Source: Xenococcaceae cyanobacterium MO_167.B52 (GTDB lineage Bacteria > Cyanobacteriota > Cyanobacteriia > Cyanobacteriales > Xenococcaceae). Taken from it: 51,356 nt of DNA. Location: assembly GCA_030065315.1 (NCBI GenBank), contig JASJDB010000001.1:1-51356 (forward strand). The letters are read 5' to 3'. Below, one piece after another: positions 1-8,463 of the stretch (positions are counted from its first letter, which is position 1; each line of letters opens with the position of its first letter). A program made the position numbers and the translations under genes. Below the pieces are notes generated by a model. That model saw only the letters and a program-made list of their open reading frames with translations. It was not told where the DNA came from and made no database searches.

Positions 1-696
1 GTAGCAGAAAATGCCAACCAAGCAGAACAGATTGTGGATGATACCTATCAGACTATTGTCAACAGTACTGACAATATGGATTTAACTGTAAACAGTATTC
101 TGAATCTGCGGACTACAGTAGGTGAGACAGCTAAAAAAATGAAGCGTTTAGGAGAATCTTCCCAGAAAATTTCCCAAGCTGTCTCTTTTATTGAAGAAAT
201 TGCCCTAAGAACTAATATATTAGCGATTAACGCTACTGTTGAGGCTGGACGCGCAGGGGAATACGGACAAGGTTTCACTATCGTTGCGGAACAAGTCGCT
301 GGTTTATCAGAACAATGTGCAGCAGCAACCAAAGAAATTGCCAGTATTGTCGCAGCAATTCAAGGGGAAACTCAGGAGGTCAACCAAGCTATGGAATCAG
401 GTACAGCCCAGGTGGTAGAAACTACCCGCCTAGTAGAATCTACCAAAGAAAGTTTAGGACTAGTTCTAGAAAAATCCCAAGAAATTAACCTACTGATGAG
501 TTCTATTTCTGAATCAACCGTATCTCAGGCAAAGACTTCCCAAAATGTTACTAACCTGATGCAAAAAATTGCCAACTTATCTGAAACCACATCGAAATCT
601 TCCAAGGAAGTAGCACAATCAATTGTTGAAACGGCTCAAGTAGCTGAAAAATTGGAGTCTGCTGTAGCTCAATTTAAAGTAGCTGAATCATACTAA
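1..696 (+). CDS. Methyl-accepting chemotaxis protein, C-terminal part (5' end outside window)
   Basis: The reading frame is open from base 1, so this is the 3' end of a longer gene. It encodes the cytoplasmic coiled-coil signalling hairpin of a chemoreceptor. The hairpin tip is readable (LAINATVEAGRAGEYGQGF, about codons 75-95) and is the part that contacts CheA and CheW in this family. The remainder is nearly identical, in DNA and protein, to the C-terminus of the next gene (2439-3128). The two genes are therefore a tandem duplication. The input domain lies outside the window. With the following receptor and CheA it forms a same-strand taxis cluster, likely controlling twitching motility or phototaxis (inferred from cyanobacterial tax operons). 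Confidence 0.93.
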   Translation, partial: VAENANQAEQIVDDTYQTIVNSTDNMDLTVNSILNLRTTVGETAKKMKRLGESSQKISQAVSFIEEIALRTNILAINATVEAGRAGEYGQGFTIVAEQVAGLSEQCAAATKEIASIVAAIQGETQEVNQAMESGTAQVVETTRLVESTKESLGLVLEKSQEINLLMSSISESTVSQAKTSQNVTNLMQKIANLSETTSKSSKEVAQSIVETAQVAEKLESAVAQFKVAESY

Positions 697-827
697 ATTA
701 TTTATTCCCCCCACTATTAATAATAGTAAAAAAATAAGTTAAACAGAATATTTTCTTGACCAAAACTTTTTTTACTTTAAATAGTTGTTATTAAATCAAT
801 ATATCCCCCTATAAACTCTGAATTATT

Positions 828-3128
828 ATGATTAACAAACAAAAAGCTACTAGGTTACAATTAAAAGCAAATCCTCAATATAAATATCATTTAATTTTTG
901 ACCTTATAGAATCAATCTTATTTAAATATACTGGGCGTTTTAGATCGAGGATATTGTTATTAAGTTTGAGTAGCTTAATTTTACCAACTTTAGTTGTTCC
1001 ATTACTTCCTAATTCTTGGGAGCAAAAAATTTTAACTCAAATATCGATAACTGCTCAAGCTCAACAATCTCAAGAACTAGCAACTCAAAAAACCGTTCTT
1101 AAAATTGGTGTTTTAGCAAAACGAGGAACAGAAAAAGCTTTGAGTCAATGGCAACCATTAGCAGAATATTTGTCTACTAATATTCCAGAATATACATTTC
1201 AAATAGTACCTCTGAATTTTGAGGAAATTTATCAAGCTGTTGAAGACAATGGCATAGATTTTATTATTGCCAACTCTGGGATGTATGTAGATTTTGAAGC
1301 CAATTATGGAGCAAATCGAATTGCTACTCTAAAAAACCTGAGATTGGGCAATCCCTATACTATTTTCGGGGGAGTAATTTTAGTAAAAGCCGACCGCCAA
1401 GATATTAACACTTTAAAAGATTTAAAAGGTAAAACTTTTATGGCGGTAAACGAAACCTCTTTGGGTGGTTGGCAAATGGCTTGGGGTGTTCTTCAAGAAG
1501 AAGGCATCGATCCTAAAAAACATTTTCAGGAGTTAAGTTTTGGTAATACACACGATACTGTAGTAACAGCAGTACTTAAAGGCGAGGTTGATGCGGGGAC
1601 AGTGAGAACTGACACCCTAGAACGTATGTCAGCAGAAGGCAAAATTAAACTAGCAGACTTTAAGATTATCAATAAGCAACAAGACCCCAGTGGTAAGTTC
1701 CCTTTTGTTCATAGTACTCCCTTGTATCCTGAGTGGCCCTTTGCTGTAGCCAAAGATGTTCCTATAGAAATATCAGAAAAAGTATCGGCTGCTTTACTCA
1801 GTATGCCGTCTGATAGTCCAGCAGCTATTGCTGCTAAATCTGAAGGTTGGACTATTCCCTTCAACTATCGACCCGTACATGACTTATTTCTCGATCTCAA
1901 TATTGGTCCTTATGAGGACTTAGGAGAAATTACTCTAACGCAGCTTATTCAAAAACTTTGGATTTTTATTGTAGGAGCTTTATTAGGTTTAGCTGCTCTA
2001 ACAATTTATTTCCAAAAACGCAGTTTGGCTCAACAAACACTAAACCAACAAGCCTTAAACGAACTAAATAAATCTCTAGAAAAAAATGCCGAAGAGCAGC
2101 GTCAACAAAAAGAACAACAACGCCGAGAAAAAGAACAGCTAGAAACAGCTATTTATACCCTCATAGATGAAGTTTCCGATGCCACAGACGGGGATTTAAC
2201 CGTTAGAGCTAACCTAGACTCGATGGAACTTAGTACTGTTGCCGATTTATTTAATGCCATTATTGATAACTTGCAAGAAATCGCCGTTGAAGCCAAACAG
2301 TCCACTAGCCAAGTTGGTTCTTCTTTAAAGCAAAATGAAGTAGCGATTCGGACTTTAGCAGAGCAGGCTATTGCTGAAGCTCAAGAAACTCGCGATACCT
2401 TGATGTCTGTCGAACAAATGTCCCAATCGATTCAGGCAGTAGCAGAAAATGCCAACCAAGCAGAACAGATTGTGGATGATACCTATCAGACTATTGTCAA
2501 CAGTACTGACAATATGGATTTAACTGTAAACAGTATTCTGAATCTGCGGACTACAGTAGGTGAGACAGCTAATAAAATGAAGCATTTAGGAGAATCTTCC
2601 CAGAAAATATCCCAAGCTGTCTCTTTTATTGAAGAAATTGCCCTAAAAACCAATGTATTGGCGATTAATGCTAGTGCTGAGGCAGATCGAGCAGGAGAAT
2701 ACGGACAAGGATTTGCGATCGTTGCCGAACAAGTTGGTGCATTAGCAAAACAATGTGCAGCAGCAACTAAAGAAATTGCCAGTATTGTCGCAGCAATTCA
2801 AGGGGAAACTCAGGAGGTCAACCAAGCTATGGAATCAGGTACAGCCCAGGTGGTAGAAACCACCCGCCTAGTAGAATCTACCAAAGAAAGTTTAGGACTA
2901 GTTCTAGAAAAATCCCAAGAAATTAACCTTCTGATGAGTTCTATTTCTGAATCAACCGTATCTCAGGCAAAGACTTCCCAAAATGTGACTAACCTGATGC
3001 AAAAAATTGCCAACTTATCTGAAACCACATCGAAATCTTCTAAGGAAGTAGCACAATCAATTGTTGAAACGGCTCAAGTAGCCCAAAAACTAGAATCTAC
3101 CGTAGCTCAGTTTAAAGTAGCTAATTAG
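828..3128 (+). CDS. Chemoreceptor with PhnD-like periplasmic binding domain
   Basis: This 766-residue receptor has an N-terminal membrane segment (about 41-60), then a PhnD/phosphonate-type substrate-binding domain (about 90-355, beginning LKIGVLAKRG). A second membrane helix (377-396) follows, then a charged coiled coil, a HAMP-like linker and a methyl-accepting signalling domain (about 500-766). The tip motif LAINASAEADRAGEYGQGF is present. PhnD-like domains bind phosphonates, phosphite or similar anions, but the ligand here is unknown. It presumably signals to the CheA that starts 38 bases downstream. Its 3' third duplicates the preceding gene, and its stop codon lies in a short ATTAGTC heptamer repeat. 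An alternative name is phosphate/phosphite/phosphonate-binding MCP. Confidence 0.92.
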   Translation: MINKQKATRLQLKANPQYKYHLIFDLIESILFKYTGRFRSRILLLSLSSLILPTLVVPLLPNSWEQKILTQISITAQAQQSQELATQKTVLKIGVLAKRGTEKALSQWQPLAEYLSTNIPEYTFQIVPLNFEEIYQAVEDNGIDFIIANSGMYVDFEANYGANRIATLKNLRLGNPYTIFGGVILVKADRQDINTLKDLKGKTFMAVNETSLGGWQMAWGVLQEEGIDPKKHFQELSFGNTHDTVVTAVLKGEVDAGTVRTDTLERMSAEGKIKLADFKIINKQQDPSGKFPFVHSTPLYPEWPFAVAKDVPIEISEKVSAALLSMPSDSPAAIAAKSEGWTIPFNYRPVHDLFLDLNIGPYEDLGEITLTQLIQKLWIFIVGALLGLAALTIYFQKRSLAQQTLNQQALNELNKSLEKNAEEQRQQKEQQRREKEQLETAIYTLIDEVSDATDGDLTVRANLDSMELSTVADLFNAIIDNLQEIAVEAKQSTSQVGSSLKQNEVAIRTLAEQAIAEAQETRDTLMSVEQMSQSIQAVAENANQAEQIVDDTYQTIVNSTDNMDLTVNSILNLRTTVGETANKMKHLGESSQKISQAVSFIEEIALKTNVLAINASAEADRAGEYGQGFAIVAEQVGALAKQCAAATKEIASIVAAIQGETQEVNQAMESGTAQVVETTRLVESTKESLGLVLEKSQEINLLMSSISESTVSQAKTSQNVTNLMQKIANLSETTSKSSKEVAQSIVETAQVAQKLESTVAQFKVAN

Positions 3129-3148
3129 TCATTAGTCATTAGTCATTC
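3123..3148 (+). repeat. ATTAGTC heptamer tandem repeat
   Basis: About three and a half copies of the heptamer ATTAGTC lie between the receptor and cheA. The receptor stop codon TAG is part of the first unit. This is a short tandemly repeated repetitive sequence of the kind common in cyanobacterial genomes. Confidence 0.85.
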
Positions 3149-3165
3149 AAAATTCGTAACTCAAA

Positions 3166-6099
3166 ATGGATACAGAACAACAAATTCGCCTGAATTTTCT
3201 CGATGAGGCTGAAGAATATTTTGATCGCATGGAATCTACCCTTTTAGGATTAGCTGATACTACCATTAATCTAGAAAAGGTAGACCTTGTCTTGCGTGCT
3301 GCTCATTCTATTAAAGGAGGGGCTGGGATGATGGGATTTGTTACTTTGAGCAAGGTTGCCCATCGTCTCGAAGATTTTTTCAAAATTTTGCGGGTTCGTT
3401 ATGCTTCTAGTCAAATTGCAACGGAAATAGAAACCCTTTTACTACAAAGTGTAGATTCCTTACGCCACATTGCAGAGTTGAATCGTCAAGGACTAGAGGT
3501 AATAGATTCTGATATTAGCGATCTTGATGAGATACTGGTAGTGGAGCGCACTCAACCCATTTTTGATAAGTTACAACAGCATCTGGGAGATTTAGAAGCT
3601 GAAGACGAAGATGCTTTAATGGCACAAAATGAAGATTTCGATCCAGCTTTACTTGTCTTTGAAGAAGGTGTCGATACGGTTTTAGACCGCTTTGAAACTC
3701 AGTTAAAAGAACTAAGAATTGGAGAACTAGCTGAAGAATTAGCTACCATTGCCGAGGAATTAATCGGTTTTGGCAAGATGGCAAATCTTCAACCCTTTAC
3801 CCAACTTTGTCAGTCGATCCAACAACAAGCTGAAACCCTATCGAATCAGGAGATTGAACCTTTAGCGGAGCAAGCTTTAAAAACTTGGAGGAGATCCCAC
3901 GCTTTAGTTTTAAGAGGAAGTATTGAGAAATTACCCTCTTGTCTGGAAGGTAGTAACTTGGGTAATACTGCTACTATTCAATCCAAAACTAAAGTAGATA
4001 TCGACCCGTTAGAGGATAGTTCTTTAGAACTGAGTGGCTTGCAATCAGCATTTGAAATAGCAGAAACTAAAGTAGATATCGACCCGTTAGAGGATAGTTC
4101 TTTAGAACTGAGTGGCTTGCAATCAGCATTTGAGATTGCTGAAGAAAGACAATCTACAATTCCACAAGAAGCCGAAAAGCCTTCACCATCTTTCTTACCA
4201 CAAAGAACTCCATCGGTAGACAAAATCGAAAAGATGGTAAGAGTACCTGCATCTCAAATCAAACAATTTAACACCTTGTTTGAACAACTGATTTTAAATC
4301 GCAACAGTATCAATGTGCGATTACAACAATTAGAAAAGGTCATTTCCTTGATGACTCAAAGAATGTCTCAAATGGAAAATTCTAATACTCAACTAAAACA
4401 ATGGTATGGTCGCGCCTCCCTAGAAGGGTTTCTGACTAACAAAGAACAAGCAATAACCAATGTAGTTAGTCCCTTGAGAGGTAATCGAGATCGCTTTGAT
4501 AGCTTAGAAATGGATACTTATAGTGACATTCATCTGATCTGTCAAGAACAAATAGAAACCATCGTTCAACTGCAAGAAGTCGCTACAGATATCAAGCTAG
4601 GAATACAAGACATTAATCAATCAGTTCGCGACCTTCATTACACTACCAAATCGATGCAAGGTAACGTTACTCGTACTCAAATGTTACCCTTTTCTGAAGT
4701 GGTCAAACGTTTTCCCAGAGTAATTCGTGATCTTAATCTTCAATTTAATAAACAGGTTAACCTGAAAATTATCGGTGAAAATACCCTTCTAGACCGGAGT
4801 GCAATTGAAGCTCTAAGCGATCCTTTAATGCATCTGTTACGTAATGCTTTTGACCACGGTATAGAAGACTCCGAAACTAGAATTAAGGCAGGTAAACCCC
4901 CATCAGGAACAATTACCATACAAGCCAAGAATCAAGTTACTTACACTGTAATTACCCTTAGCGACGATGGTGGTGGTATTTCTCTGGATAAAATACGCGA
5001 TCGCGTGGTAACTATGGGTATTCCTAAATCTGATATTAACAAGATACCAGAAGCCGAACTACTTGAATTTATCTTTGAGCCTGGATTTAGTACCGCCAAA
5101 CAAGTTACACAACTTTCGGGTAGAGGAGTGGGAATGGATGTGGTTAAGACTAATCTGCAAGAGATTCGTGGTGATGTCAAAGTAGCTACTAAACCAGGAA
5201 AAGGTACAACATTTACCCTGAGAATTCCTTTTACTTTATCGATTTTAAGGGTAGCAGTAATCGAACAAGCTGGTATTATTATTGCCATTCCTGCTAATAG
5301 TATTCGAGAGCTTGTACCTTTAAAGCCAGAACTAATAAAAACCTCAGAAAACACTAAAAATCTACTTTGGAATCAGACAGAAATTCCTTTAGTAGAAATC
5401 GAAAAAACTTTAGTTTATCGACGTTTACATCAAAATCTCAATTTAACTGGTAATCCGATTATAGATAAAACTATGGCTATAGTAATCGGAGATGAAAAAT
5501 TCTCGGCAGCACTACAAATTAGTCATTTTTGGTATGAGCAAGAATCTACCATTAGACCTATTGATAGCCCTATTCCTTTACCGCCAGGTGTTATTAGCTC
5601 CGTAGTTTTCGGTGATGGTAAAGTTATTCCTTTAGTTGATCCTACATTACTAGCCAATGAATGCTTAGAAAAACAATTTATTAATGATTCCTCGAATAAA
5701 AATCTTACAACAACTCACAATCTATCTGCCACTAAAACTATTTTGGTAGTAGATGATTCCATTAATGTTCGTCGCTATCTCAGTTTAACCCTAGAAAAAG
5801 CTGGGTATCGGGTAGAGCAAGCCAAAGATGGTCAAGAAGCTGTAGATAAATTGCTTGGTGGACTATCTGTACAAGCTGTTATTTGTGATATTGAAATGCC
5901 TCGACTAGATGGTTATGGGGTTCTCGAAGAAATCAAAGAAAAAGCAGAATTTGCCAAACTTCCCATAGCAATGTTAACTTCTCGTAGTAACGAAAAACAT
6001 CGCAAACTAGCAATTAATTTAGGAGCTTCAGCTTATTTTTCTAAGCCCTATAATGAACAAGAATTATTAAATAAACTAGCCACAATGGTAATGTCATAA
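3166..6099 (+). CDS. CheA-type hybrid histidine kinase with C-terminal receiver
   Basis: The 977-residue protein is a taxis kinase. An Hpt domain at the N-terminus contains the phospho-acceptor His47 in AAHSIKGGAGMMGF. A long linker follows, then the CheA dimerisation and HATPase domains (LRNAFDHGIED N-box; DDGGGI and GRGVGMDVV motifs), a CheW-like domain, and a receiver with phospho-acceptor Asp908 in CDIEMP. This architecture matches PixL/HmpE-type CheA proteins of cyanobacterial phototaxis and motility operons. The linker contains a perfect or near-perfect 78-base duplication (3988-4143; 26 residues twice). Expression with the upstream receptors is likely, since only 37 bases separate the genes. 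The stimulus is not deducible. Confidence 0.95.
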   Translation: MDTEQQIRLNFLDEAEEYFDRMESTLLGLADTTINLEKVDLVLRAAHSIKGGAGMMGFVTLSKVAHRLEDFFKILRVRYASSQIATEIETLLLQSVDSLRHIAELNRQGLEVIDSDISDLDEILVVERTQPIFDKLQQHLGDLEAEDEDALMAQNEDFDPALLVFEEGVDTVLDRFETQLKELRIGELAEELATIAEELIGFGKMANLQPFTQLCQSIQQQAETLSNQEIEPLAEQALKTWRRSHALVLRGSIEKLPSCLEGSNLGNTATIQSKTKVDIDPLEDSSLELSGLQSAFEIAETKVDIDPLEDSSLELSGLQSAFEIAEERQSTIPQEAEKPSPSFLPQRTPSVDKIEKMVRVPASQIKQFNTLFEQLILNRNSINVRLQQLEKVISLMTQRMSQMENSNTQLKQWYGRASLEGFLTNKEQAITNVVSPLRGNRDRFDSLEMDTYSDIHLICQEQIETIVQLQEVATDIKLGIQDINQSVRDLHYTTKSMQGNVTRTQMLPFSEVVKRFPRVIRDLNLQFNKQVNLKIIGENTLLDRSAIEALSDPLMHLLRNAFDHGIEDSETRIKAGKPPSGTITIQAKNQVTYTVITLSDDGGGISLDKIRDRVVTMGIPKSDINKIPEAELLEFIFEPGFSTAKQVTQLSGRGVGMDVVKTNLQEIRGDVKVATKPGKGTTFTLRIPFTLSILRVAVIEQAGIIIAIPANSIRELVPLKPELIKTSENTKNLLWNQTEIPLVEIEKTLVYRRLHQNLNLTGNPIIDKTMAIVIGDEKFSAALQISHFWYEQESTIRPIDSPIPLPPGVISSVVFGDGKVIPLVDPTLLANECLEKQFINDSSNKNLTTTHNLSATKTILVVDDSINVRRYLSLTLEKAGYRVEQAKDGQEAVDKLLGGLSVQAVICDIEMPRLDGYGVLEEIKEKAEFAKLPIAMLTSRSNEKHRKLAINLGASAYFSKPYNEQELLNKLATMVMS
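3988..4143 (+). repeat. 78-bp in-frame tandem duplication inside cheA
   Basis: Two adjacent copies (3988-4065 and 4066-4143) encode the same 26-residue acidic segment beginning TKVDIDPLEDSS. They differ at only a few third positions near the end. The duplication lengthens the linker between the Hpt domain and the kinase core without changing frame. Confidence 0.95.
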
Positions 6100-6253
6100 A
6101 GGTTTTGTTATGGCTTTAATCAATTGATAACTCAATACGATATTTCCAGGGAAATTACGATATTTCCCGAAGCAATGCTGCTTTATTCTCTTATTATACA
6201 GATTAAGGGATAATAGTTAGCTTAATAGGGTGGAATCATCCTGGTAGAATGTA

Positions 6254-8389
6254 ATGATGTCTAGTTTTAATTCTCTAGAAGCAGCTTTAAAACACTTTTT
6301 TGGCTATGATCGCTTTAGGGTAGGACAAAAGGAAATTATCGAAGATGCGATCGCAGGTAAAGATTTACTGATTATAATGCCTACAGGTGGGGGCAAGTCT
6401 CTTTGTTTCCAGCTACCAGCTTTGCTCAAATCGGGTTTAACTATTGTTGTCTCTCCTTTGATTGCTTTGATGCAAGATCAGGTAGATGCCCTACAAGATA
6501 ATGGTATAGGTGCAACTTTTCTTAATAGTACTCTATCCTATGAGGAAGAAAGATCGCGTCAACAAGCAATTCTTACAGGTAAAATTAAGTTACTTTATGT
6601 GGCTCCCGAAAGATTATTAAATTCTCGCTTTAGTGGGTTTCTTTGCCATATTTCGGAAAATATTGGAGTAAACGCGATCGCAATTGATGAAGCGCACTGT
6701 GTTTCAGAATGGGGACACGATTTTCGTCCTGAATACCGCAAACTGAAACAACTACGCCAACAATATTCCCAGATACCTATATTAGCCCTAACTGCTACTG
6801 CCACCAAAAGAGTCCAACAAGATATTATTCAACAGTTGGAATTACGCCAACCTACCACCCATCTTGCCAGTTTTAACCGTCCCAATCTCCATTACGAAGT
6901 CCAACCGAAAGAAAAAAACAGCTACTATCAATTACTAAAAGCGATTCGTCAAGAGTCAGGATCGGGCATAGTTTATTGTCTCAGTCGTCGTCGAGTAGAT
7001 GAAATTGCTTTTAAACTCAACAATGATGGCATAGAAGCTTTACCTTATCATGCGGGAATGGAACCAGAAGCGAGATCCCAGAATCAAACTCGTTTTCTCA
7101 GAGATGATATTAGGGTAATTGTGGCAACTATTGCTTTTGGGATGGGAATCAATAAACCCGATGTGCGGTTTGTCTTTCACTACGATATTCCTAAAAGTTT
7201 AGAAAGCTTTTATCAAGAGTCAGGAAGAGCGGGAAGAGATGGAGAAAATGCTAAATCTATTCTCTTTTTCAGCTTTGGAGATATCAAAAAAGTTGACTAT
7301 CTTATCGAACAAAAACCTGATGTTAGCGAACAAAGAATTGCCCGTCAACAACTCAATCAAGTAATCGATTATGCAGAAGGAACTGATTGTCGTCGTACCA
7401 TTATTTTGCGTTATTTTGGCGAAAGATTTTCAGGAAATTGTGGAAAGTGTGACAATTGTTTAAATCCTAAACCCATAGAAGATTGGACAATCGAAGCCCA
7501 AAAGTTTCTCTCTTGTGTTGCTCGTTGTCGAGAAAGATTCGGGATGACTCATGTTATAGATGTGCTGAGAGGTTCACGGAAAAAGAAAGTCGAACAATAT
7601 GGACATCATCTTCTATCTACCTACGGTATTGGTAAGGATAGAAGTATTGCAGAGTGGAAAATGTTAGGGCGTTCTCTGCTTCATCAAGGCTTATTAGGAG
7701 AAACTAATGATGGCTATCGCATTCTCAGATTAAATAAGCGTAGTTGGGAGATTCTTAAAAAGCAACGTTCGGTAGAAATTGCAGTTGATATTAAACATAA
7801 ATCTACTGGTGACAAAGCTTATAATCCTCGCCAAGCAGAAGCAGAAGTTCTCTACGACAAACTCAAAATCTTACGCAAACAAGTTGCTGATTTACAGTCT
7901 GTTCCACCCTATGTAATTTTTGCTGACTCTAGCTTGAAATTAATGGCACAACTCCAACCTCAAAATACTAAACAGTTTAGTAATATTTCTGGAGTTAATA
8001 GTTATAAATTACAACAGTATGGCGAAAAATTCTTATCTGTAATTCAAGATTTTGTGCGATCGCAAGAATTGCCTAAAAAATTACCAGGAAAAAGTAATAT
8101 GCAGACTTTACAGCTTCATCAACAAGGTTTGAGTATCGCAGAAATCGCAGAAGCAAGAGGTTTAACCGTAAGTACCATTTGTACTCATCTGGGAGAATTA
8201 TTAGAGATGAATCAACCAGTAGCTTTAAACAAATTAATCGATCCTAGTATTCAGAAAGTCATTTCAGAAGCTATTGAAAAACATGGAGATAAATCTCTTA
8301 AAACTCTCAAAGAAGCATTGGGAGAAAGTTACAGTTACAACGAAATTAAATTAGTAGTGGGATGGTGGCGCAGTCAGGGAAACATTTAA
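6254..8389 (+). CDS. recQ: ATP-dependent DNA helicase RecQ
   Basis: This 711-residue protein unwinds DNA 3' to 5' in recombination and replication repair. Visible motifs are Walker A (MPTGGGKSLC, about residue 43), the DEAH box in IDEAHCVSEWGHDFRPEY, helicase motif VI (QESGRAGRDG), and the RecQ-specific zinc site (cysteines in TDCRRTI and GNCGKCDNC). A winged helix and an HRDC domain (about 535-610) follow. The C-terminus adds a helix-turn-helix (GLSIAEIAEARGLTVSTI) seen in longer RecQ proteins. The length is close to that expected for RecQ with this extension. Translation may begin at either of two adjacent ATG codons (6254 or 6257). The gene is monocistronic, and heptamer repeats follow its stop codon. 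Confidence 0.96.
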   Translation: MMSSFNSLEAALKHFFGYDRFRVGQKEIIEDAIAGKDLLIIMPTGGGKSLCFQLPALLKSGLTIVVSPLIALMQDQVDALQDNGIGATFLNSTLSYEEERSRQQAILTGKIKLLYVAPERLLNSRFSGFLCHISENIGVNAIAIDEAHCVSEWGHDFRPEYRKLKQLRQQYSQIPILALTATATKRVQQDIIQQLELRQPTTHLASFNRPNLHYEVQPKEKNSYYQLLKAIRQESGSGIVYCLSRRRVDEIAFKLNNDGIEALPYHAGMEPEARSQNQTRFLRDDIRVIVATIAFGMGINKPDVRFVFHYDIPKSLESFYQESGRAGRDGENAKSILFFSFGDIKKVDYLIEQKPDVSEQRIARQQLNQVIDYAEGTDCRRTIILRYFGERFSGNCGKCDNCLNPKPIEDWTIEAQKFLSCVARCRERFGMTHVIDVLRGSRKKKVEQYGHHLLSTYGIGKDRSIAEWKMLGRSLLHQGLLGETNDGYRILRLNKRSWEILKKQRSVEIAVDIKHKSTGDKAYNPRQAEAEVLYDKLKILRKQVADLQSVPPYVIFADSSLKLMAQLQPQNTKQFSNISGVNSYKLQQYGEKFLSVIQDFVRSQELPKKLPGKSNMQTLQLHQQGLSIAEIAEARGLTVSTICTHLGELLEMNQPVALNKLIDPSIQKVISEAIEKHGDKSLKTLKEALGESYSYNEIKLVVGWWRSQGNI

Positions 8390-8463
8390 CATTTATCATT
8401 TATCATTTAACATTTATCATTTAACATTTATCATTTATCATTTATCATTTATCATTTATCATT
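8389..8463 (+). repeat. CATTTAT/CATTTAA heptamer tandem repeat
   Basis: About ten heptamers, CATTTAT interspersed with CATTTAA, fill the gap between convergent recQ and the sensor kinase. The last codons and stop of the kinase (residues NDK and stop) are read from this repeat on the opposite strand. Confidence 0.92.

Noticed and set aside
3978-5354. Long frames on the - strand opposite cheA
   Set aside because: They are antisense shadows of a clearly recognised kinase gene.
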